A DNA stretch of 64,000 bases from Dactylosporangium aurantiacum (GTDB taxonomy: Bacteria > Actinomycetota > Actinomycetes > Mycobacteriales > Micromonosporaceae), in assembly GCF_000716715.1 (NCBI RefSeq), contig NZ_JNYJ01000032.1:1-64000 (forward strand), given 5' to 3'. Below the pieces are notes generated by a model. The model saw only the letters and a program-made list of their open reading frames with translations, did no database searches and was not told the origin of the DNA. The position numbers and the translations under genes were made by a program. Shown piece after piece: positions 58,842 through 64,000 of this stretch. Positions within the stretch are counted from its first letter, which is position 1. Each line of letters starts with the position of its first letter.

Positions 58842-61628
58842 ATGACGGTGGCAGGCAACAGCTCCCCCCGAACAACCGGAGCCGACACGCCCCGGGCGAT
58901 CGGCGCCGGCGGCAAGCGGCGGTCGGGCCCGCCTGACACGTCGGTCGCCGGTCACCGCCGCGGCGGCGCCGCCCGCCCCAGCCGCCTGCGCTCCGTCCGT
59001 ACCCAGCTGCTCGCCCCCATCGCCGTGGCCATGATCGGTCTTGCCGTGCTCAGCACCGCGCAGGCCACGACCGCCACGTCCGCCGCGCAGGACGCGGTGC
59101 GCGCCCGCACCCTCGCCTCCACCGCGACCAGCGCCGTCGGCTTCGTCTACGAGCTGGAACGCGAGGTCGCCGAGACCGCCGCGCTGCGGCAGCGCGGCGG
59201 CAAGTCCGGCGTCTCCCTCGTCGTCGCCCAGCGGCAGCGCACCGACGCGGCCGCCGCCCGCTACCTCAACGACAGCCGCGCCGCCGTGAAGGCCGTACCC
59301 GCCCTCGAGCTCGCCGTCCGCGCCGTCAGCGACATCTACAGCCGGCTCGGCGCCACCCGCGAGGCCGCCGACACCAACCCGGCGGTCACGCTCATGACCG
59401 ACCCCGTGTACCGGCCGCTCGCCGAGGCCCTGCTCGCCATCGCCGACGCCGTGCCGGCGCAGATCGCCGACATCGAGCTGGCCAACGCCGCCCGCGCGGT
59501 CGCGTCCGTCGGCGCAATCGAGCACTTCGCCGCCCTCGAACGTGACCTGCTGCGCGCCGTGTTCTCCCGGGGCGCCGTCGACCCCGGCGACCTCGGCGCC
59601 ATGTCGGAGCTGCGCGGCGCCCGCGACCAGCGGCTCGCGGAGTTCCAGCGGGCCGCGACGCTCGCCGGGCGCACCGTGTACGACGACGAGATCCGCGGCA
59701 TGGACGTCGACCGGGCCGAAAAGCTCAGCGCCGCCGCCCGCAACGCCGAGAAGGAACCGGAAGGGCTGAAGGTCGACGCCGACACCTGGTTCGTCGCGCA
59801 GTCCGGCTTCATCCGCCGGCTCAACACCGTCAGCCTCGACCTGTCCGACCGGCTCGACGGGCGGGCCGAGCAGATCGCCGTCACCGCGCAGCGGCGCGCC
59901 TGGGCCACCATCATCGGCACCGCCCTCATCGGGCTCGCCGCGCTCGCCATCGCGATCACCCTCGCCGTGCGGACCGCTCGCCGGCTGCGCCGCCTGCGCG
60001 CCGCCGCCCTCACCGTCGCCCGGCAGGAACTGCCCGACGTCATCCACTCCGTGACCACCGGCGCGGCGATGCCGACCGGCACCGCCGCCGCGGCCGCCAC
60101 CCGCAGCATCGCCGCCACCAACGACGAGATCGGCCAGGTCGCCGACGCCTTCGCCACCGTCCACCGCACCGCGCTGCGGCTCGCCGGCGAACAGGCCGAG
60201 CTGCGCGTCGACGTGTCACGCATGGCCGAGGTCCTCGCCCGCCGCATCCGTACCCTCATCACCCGGCAGCTGCGCCTGCTGGACGAGTTCGAACGCGACG
60301 AGACCGACCCCGACGTCCTGGCCCGCCTCTTCGCGCTCGACCACATCGCGGCCCGCCTGCGCCGCAACGGCGAGAACCTGCTGGTCCTCTCCGGCGGCGA
60401 GCCGGGCCGGCCGGCGACCCAGGCCGTCGGTATCGGCGCCGTCATCACCGCCGCCGCCTCCGAGATCGAGGACTTCCAGCGCGTCGAGGTCCAGCCCGCC
60501 GACCTGGCGATCGCCGGGCCGGTCGTCGGTGACCTCGTCCACCTGCTGGCCGAGCTGCTGGAGAACGCCACCGCCTTCTCCCCGCCGACGCAGCAGGTCC
60601 GCGTCGACGCCCGGCCGACCGTCGACGGCGCGATCATCCGGGTCCACGACAGCGGGATCGGCATCGCACCCCGGCGGCTCGCCGAGATCAACTCGCGGCT
60701 CGCCACGCCGACGACGCTGAGCAGCGCCGCAGCCGGCACGATGGGGCTGCACGTGGTGTCGCACCTCGCCGCCCGGCACCGGATCCGGGTCGAGCTGCAC
60801 GCCACCGGCACCGGGACCGTCGCGTACGTGGCGCTGCCGCACCGGGCCCTGGAGCGGGTCAGCGCGCTGCCGCCGTCGACCGTGACCTCCGCGCCGGTGA
60901 CCTCGCTGGCCGCCGCCCCGGTGTCCTCCGCCCCCGTTTCGTCGGCGCCGGTTTCCGGGGTGCCCGTCTCCGCCGCGCCGGTGTCGTCGGCGCCGATCTC
61001 GGCCGTGCCGGTGTCCGCCTCGCCGCGGCCCGGGCCGCCGCCGGTGGTCGTGCCGTCGACGGTCGGTGCGCCGCTCGGACGGCCCCGCGTGCCGCAGCCG
61101 GCCGTGCCCGCGCCGGCCGCGGCGTCGTCCGCGTTCGTCCCGCCGCCGCCGGCGCCGCCCGCCCCCGCGCCGCCGGCACGTCCCGCGCCGTCGACCCGTC
61201 CGGCGCCGTTGACCCGTCCGGCGTCGTCCGCTTCGCCGCCTTCGACGTTTTCCGCGCCGCCGGCTGTTCCTGGGCCGCCGGCGTCGTCCGGGCCGCCAGC
61301 ACCCTGGTTCCGCCCGTACCTCAGCGGTGGCGAGACCCCACAGCCACCCGCCTCCGCCGCGCTCCTTCCGCCTGCCCCCGGCGCCTGGCCGCCACGGTCC
61401 GGGGTCCTGTCCAGTGCCGGAGGTGCCGCGATGACCGAGGGCGACCTACCCCGCCGCCGCCCCGGAGCGCAGCTCGCACCCGGAGCCACCGAACCGCAGC
61501 CACCGCCCACCCGCAGCACCGCGGTCGACCCCGAGACCGTCCGGTCCCGGTTGTCCGCGTTCGCGGAGGGCGTGTCGGCCGCCGCGCGCCGCAGGAACAG
61601 CACCACCCCAGGACAGAAGGACCAGTGA
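58842..61628 (+). CDS. nitrate/nitrite-sensing-type histidine kinase with long Pro/Ala/Ser tail
   Basis: A 928-residue membrane sensor. A first membrane helix (about 56-75) precedes an extracellular helical NIT-type domain (about 80-345, with VYELEREVAETAALRQRGGKSG). A second helix (TIIGTALIGLAALAIAITLAV), HAMP-like region and DHIAARLRRNGENLLVLSG follow, the last in place of a standard H-box. HATPase: LLAELLENATAFSPP (about 563), VHDSGIGIAPRRL (about 600), GTMGLHVVSHLA (about 632). The last 250 residues are low-complexity, including repeated P-V-S-S-A units. The ATG has AGGTAGGGG upstream. It overlaps a Roadblock gene, as in actinomycete conservon-type operons. Confidence 0.87.
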   Translation: MTVAGNSSPRTTGADTPRAIGAGGKRRSGPPDTSVAGHRRGGAARPSRLRSVRTQLLAPIAVAMIGLAVLSTAQATTATSAAQDAVRARTLASTATSAVGFVYELEREVAETAALRQRGGKSGVSLVVAQRQRTDAAAARYLNDSRAAVKAVPALELAVRAVSDIYSRLGATREAADTNPAVTLMTDPVYRPLAEALLAIADAVPAQIADIELANAARAVASVGAIEHFAALERDLLRAVFSRGAVDPGDLGAMSELRGARDQRLAEFQRAATLAGRTVYDDEIRGMDVDRAEKLSAAARNAEKEPEGLKVDADTWFVAQSGFIRRLNTVSLDLSDRLDGRAEQIAVTAQRRAWATIIGTALIGLAALAIAITLAVRTARRLRRLRAAALTVARQELPDVIHSVTTGAAMPTGTAAAAATRSIAATNDEIGQVADAFATVHRTALRLAGEQAELRVDVSRMAEVLARRIRTLITRQLRLLDEFERDETDPDVLARLFALDHIAARLRRNGENLLVLSGGEPGRPATQAVGIGAVITAAASEIEDFQRVEVQPADLAIAGPVVGDLVHLLAELLENATAFSPPTQQVRVDARPTVDGAIIRVHDSGIGIAPRRLAEINSRLATPTTLSSAAAGTMGLHVVSHLAARHRIRVELHATGTGTVAYVALPHRALERVSALPPSTVTSAPVTSLAAAPVSSAPVSSAPVSGVPVSAAPVSSAPISAVPVSASPRPGPPPVVVPSTVGAPLGRPRVPQPAVPAPAAASSAFVPPPPAPPAPAPPARPAPSTRPAPLTRPASSASPPSTFSAPPAVPGPPASSGPPAPWFRPYLSGGETPQPPASAALLPPAPGAWPPRSGVLSSAGGAAMTEGDLPRRRPGAQLAPGATEPQPPPTRSTAVDPETVRSRLSAFAEGVSAAARRRNSTTPGQKDQ

Positions 61629-62050
61629 TCGCGATGCAAGACGCTCAGAACCCGACCGGCGCGGGCCAGCTCGACTGGCTGATGGCGAGCTTCGCCCGGC
61701 AGGTCCCCGATGTCGCGCACGCGATCACCGTCTCCGGCGACGGGCTGCGCCTGGCCTGCTCCGCCGACCTGCCGGTGGACCAGGCCGACCAGCTCTCCGC
61801 CGTGATCAGCGGCCTGGCCAGCCTCACCTTCGGCGCCGCCCGCGTCATGCAGGCGGGCCAGGTGCGCCAGACCATCGTCGACATGGACGGCGGCGTCATG
61901 ATCGTCATGGCGGTCGGCGACCGCGCGCTGCTCGGCGTCCTCGCCGCGCCCGGCTGCGACCTCGGCCAGGTCGGCTACGAGACCGCCATGCTCGTCCACC
62001 GGGTCGCCGACGCGCTCGACCCCCTGCCGCGGGATGCGATGCTGCGGTGA
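61625..62050 (+). CDS. Roadblock/LC7-domain protein
   Basis: A 141-residue Roadblock/MglB-type protein: LDWLMASFARQVPDVAHAITVSGDGLRLACS, LSAVISGLASLTFGAARVM, VDMDGGVMIVMAVGD and ALLGVLAAPGCDLGQVGYE. These proteins act as partners or GTPase modulators beside NIT-type kinases in conservons. No GTPase or DUF742 gene follows, so the set is incomplete by that standard. The GTG overlaps the kinase stop; ATG 61,634 is an alternative start. Confidence 0.88.
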   Translation: MIAMQDAQNPTGAGQLDWLMASFARQVPDVAHAITVSGDGLRLACSADLPVDQADQLSAVISGLASLTFGAARVMQAGQVRQTIVDMDGGVMIVMAVGDRALLGVLAAPGCDLGQVGYETAMLVHRVADALDPLPRDAMLR

Positions 62051-63012
62051 GGCGGCTCGCGCTCGTACTGGCGGTCGTGGCCGTGCTCGCGGGCTGCGGC
62101 GCCACGGCACCACCCCGGGCCGGCGCCGGCCTGTGGCACGGCGGGCGGATCTACATCGCCACCGGCAACACCACCGGCGTGTACTACCAGATCGGCGGCG
62201 GCTACGCCGACCTGATCACCAAGTACGTGCCCGGCTACGAGGCGCGCGCCGAGGCGACCGGCGCCTCCGGCGAGAACATCCAGCGCGTCGCGACCGGCGA
62301 CATGGACGTCGCGTTCAGCATCGCCGACACCGCCGCCGACGCCGTCGCCGGCAAGGGCGCCTTCGACGGCGGACCGCGGAAGGTCGTCGCCCTGGCCAAG
62401 GTGTACCGCAGCTACGCCCAGGTCGTCGTGCGCAACAGCGCGCGCATCACCAAGTTCGCCGACCTGCGCGGCAAACGGGTCTCCACCGGCTCGGCCGGCT
62501 CCGGCGCCGACGTGTTCGCGGGCCGGCTGCTCGCCGCCGGCGGCCTCAACCCGGACACCGACATCGTCCGGGAGCGGCTGTCGCTGCCCGAGACGACCAA
62601 GGGCATGCAGGCCGGCACCCTCGACGCGCTCATCTTCACCGGCGGCCTGCCCACACCCGGCATCGCCGACCTGCTGGCCAGCGCGCCCGGGCAGTACTCC
62701 CTGCTGCCGCTCGGCGAGGTCTACCGGGCGCTCACCTCCCGGCACGGCGCGGTCTACGGCAGCGGCAAGCTGCCCAGGTCCGCCTACCAGACCCCGACCG
62801 ACATCGACACGATCGTGATCGGCAACCTGGTGCTGGTCTCCCCGGACATGCCCGAGCAGCTCGCGTACGACCTGACGAAGATCCTGTTCGAGCACCAGGT
62901 CGAGCTCAGCCGCGTACACCCGGAAGGCGCCAACTACGACAAGGAGGGCGCATCCGGCACCGACCCGGTGCCCCTGCACCCGGGCGCCGCGAGGTTCTAC
63001 AGCGGCGGCTGA
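62047..63012 (+). CDS. TAXI-family TRAP-type solute-binding lipoprotein
   Basis: A 321-residue exported protein with lipobox LAGCGA (Cys about 17). The body matches the TAXI family: IYIATGNTTGVYYQIGGGYADLITKY, ATGASGENIQRVATGDMDVAFSIADTA, GKRVSTGSAGSGADVFA and GLPTPGIADL. TAXI proteins usually deliver glutamate-like or small organic acids to a fused TRAP permease. No permease gene is seen here. The gene overlaps the Roadblock gene, so it is part of a signalling operon and may serve as the kinase's ligand sensor. That role is inference. Confidence 0.87.
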   Translation: MRRLALVLAVVAVLAGCGATAPPRAGAGLWHGGRIYIATGNTTGVYYQIGGGYADLITKYVPGYEARAEATGASGENIQRVATGDMDVAFSIADTAADAVAGKGAFDGGPRKVVALAKVYRSYAQVVVRNSARITKFADLRGKRVSTGSAGSGADVFAGRLLAAGGLNPDTDIVRERLSLPETTKGMQAGTLDALIFTGGLPTPGIADLLASAPGQYSLLPLGEVYRALTSRHGAVYGSGKLPRSAYQTPTDIDTIVIGNLVLVSPDMPEQLAYDLTKILFEHQVELSRVHPEGANYDKEGASGTDPVPLHPGAARFYSGG

Positions 63013-63087
63013 CAACTGACGTTATGGATCTCTCATTCAGCCGATGCGAGAAGGGTGATCAAGCCCGTGGGCTGTCAAGATGACCTC

Positions 63088-64000
63088 GTGACCGCCACCG
63101 CACAGGACCTTGTCCGCCTGGACGACATCCGCGACGCCGCCGCGCGGATCTCCGGGCTCGTGGTCCGCACCCCGCTGCTGCCGTGTCCCTGGGCCGACGA
63201 GCTCTGGCTGAAACCCGAAAGCCTCCAGCCGATCGGCGCCTTCAAGCTCCGCGGCGCCACGAACGCCCTGCACCGCCTCGACCTCGACCAGCGCCGCGCC
63301 GGCGTGGTCACGCACTCCTCCGGCAACCACGGCCAGGCCCTCGCCTACGCCGGCCGCGCCCTCGGCGTCCCCGTCGCCGTCGTCATGCCCGACGTGTCCA
63401 CCCCGCTGAAGATCGAGGCCACCCGCGGCTACGGCGCCGAGGTCATCCTCGTGCCGCAGGCCGAGCGCGAGACCGTCGCCAAGCAGCTCGTCGCCGAACG
63501 CGGCATGACCCTCATCCCGCCGTACGACCACCCCGACATCATCGCCGGCCAGGGCACCGTCGGCCTGGAGATCTTCGAGGACCTCTCCAACGTCGACGTC
63601 GTCGTCGTCCCCGTCGGCGGCGGCGGCCTCTCTTCCGGCGTCGCGACCGCCGTCAAGGCCCTCGCCCCGCACGTCGCCGTGATCGGCGTCGAACCGGCCG
63701 TCGCCGCCGACGCCGCCGAGAGCCTCGCCGCCGGGGTCGTGCGCATCTGGCCCGAGCAGCGGATGCTCAGCACGGTCGCCGACGGCCTGCGCACCCCGCT
63801 GTCGGAGCTGACCCTCGCGCACCTGAGCGCCCATCTCGACGCGATCGTCACCGTCGCCGAGGACGAGATCCTCGACGCGGTCAAGGTCCTCGCCCGCCGC
63901 GGCCGCCTCATCGCCGAACCCAGCGGCGCCGCCGCCACCGCCGCCGTCCTGCACCACCGCGACGAGCTCCCCGCGGGCCGCACCGTCGCCGTCGTCAGCG
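63088..64000 (+). CDS. threonine/serine dehydratase-like PLP enzyme, partial at window end
   Basis: The first 304 residues of a fold-type II PLP enzyme; the gene runs off the window. LWLKPESLQPIGAFKLRGATNAL holds the PLP Lys. HSSGNHGQALAYAGRALG is the substrate loop, and VVPVGGGGLSSGVATAVK is the phosphate-binding glycine loop. LIAEPSGAAATAA lies near the end. Threonine ammonia-lyase, serine racemase or hydroxyaspartate dehydratase are all possible; the C-terminus, which would show a regulatory ACT domain, is missing. GTG 63,088 is chosen; a GTG 7 codons upstream is in frame. Confidence 0.88.
   Translation, partial: MTATAQDLVRLDDIRDAAARISGLVVRTPLLPCPWADELWLKPESLQPIGAFKLRGATNALHRLDLDQRRAGVVTHSSGNHGQALAYAGRALGVPVAVVMPDVSTPLKIEATRGYGAEVILVPQAERETVAKQLVAERGMTLIPPYDHPDIIAGQGTVGLEIFEDLSNVDVVVVPVGGGGLSSGVATAVKALAPHVAVIGVEPAVAADAAESLAAGVVRIWPEQRMLSTVADGLRTPLSELTLAHLSAHLDAIVTVAEDEILDAVKVLARRGRLIAEPSGAAATAAVLHHRDELPAGRTVAVVS

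Noticed and set aside
1..64000. CRISPR arrays, rRNA genes, insertion-sequence transposases
   Set aside because: No regularly spaced repeats, no rRNA sequence and no DDE or serine transposase were recognised on either strand.

Overview
The window is high-GC DNA (about 70% or more by eye over most of its length) with many GTG/TTG starts, ATGA and GTGA gene overlaps, and actinobacterial families throughout: DUF397, DUF3073, DinB/DUF664, HAAS, nitrate-sensor kinase with Roadblock protein, and a pSAM2-type element. It looks like a chromosomal segment of a filamentous actinomycete, plausibly Micromonosporaceae. The genus is an inference, not something the sequence proves.

Left part (1-14,400) is accessory DNA. 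A clearly lower-GC stretch (about 1-3,060) holds a two-gene putative conflict module, an EACC1-like protein overlapping a membrane-anchored caspase-like protease. A YdcF-type gene follows whose two halves differ in GC. Next comes an XRE regulator/DUF397 cluster. From about 6,030 to 14,360 lies a complete-looking actinomycete integrative and conjugative element (AICE): GntR regulator with repeated operator-like motifs, replication/excision activator, FtsK-like conjugal translocase, small transfer-region proteins, DUF2637/SpdB-like membrane protein, RepSA-type rolling-circle initiator, Xis, and a tyrosine integrase. It ends beside a tRNA-Lys(TTT) gene. Between the integrase and the tRNA sits a cargo gene with a canonical-looking HEPN R-N-x-x-x-H motif.

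Middle part (14,400-25,200) is a NarL-type two-component system divergent from a membrane protein, GNAT and DinB proteins, a very acidic lysine-free protein, a type II NADH dehydrogenase, and a retron-like reverse transcriptase. The RT starts 24 bp after ndh, is preceded by tight hairpins, and overlaps a convergent HTH gene. A short stretch of gene debris and a GNAT gene follow.

Right part (25,200-64,000) is mostly chromosomal metabolism. A secreted carbohydrate-degrading set includes GH43 and GH92 enzymes in one operon, a GH87-like beta-helix enzyme, and a 1911-residue amylase-pullulanase fusion. There are also regulator/enzyme pairs (SDR/TetR, flavin monooxygenase/TetR, GlxA-like regulator/MFS), Sua5, an ECF sigma factor with a nested palindrome at its 5' end, gamma-glutamyltransferase and an aldehyde dehydrogenase. 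The last operon joins a nitrate-sensor-type histidine kinase, a Roadblock protein and a TAXI-type solute-binding lipoprotein. The window ends inside a threonine dehydratase-like gene.

The most promising candidates for undescribed biology are the EACC1-caspase pair with its uncharacterised C-terminal domain, the HEPN-like cargo of the AICE, the retron-like RT with its upstream hairpin cluster, and the kinase-Roadblock-TAXI operon.
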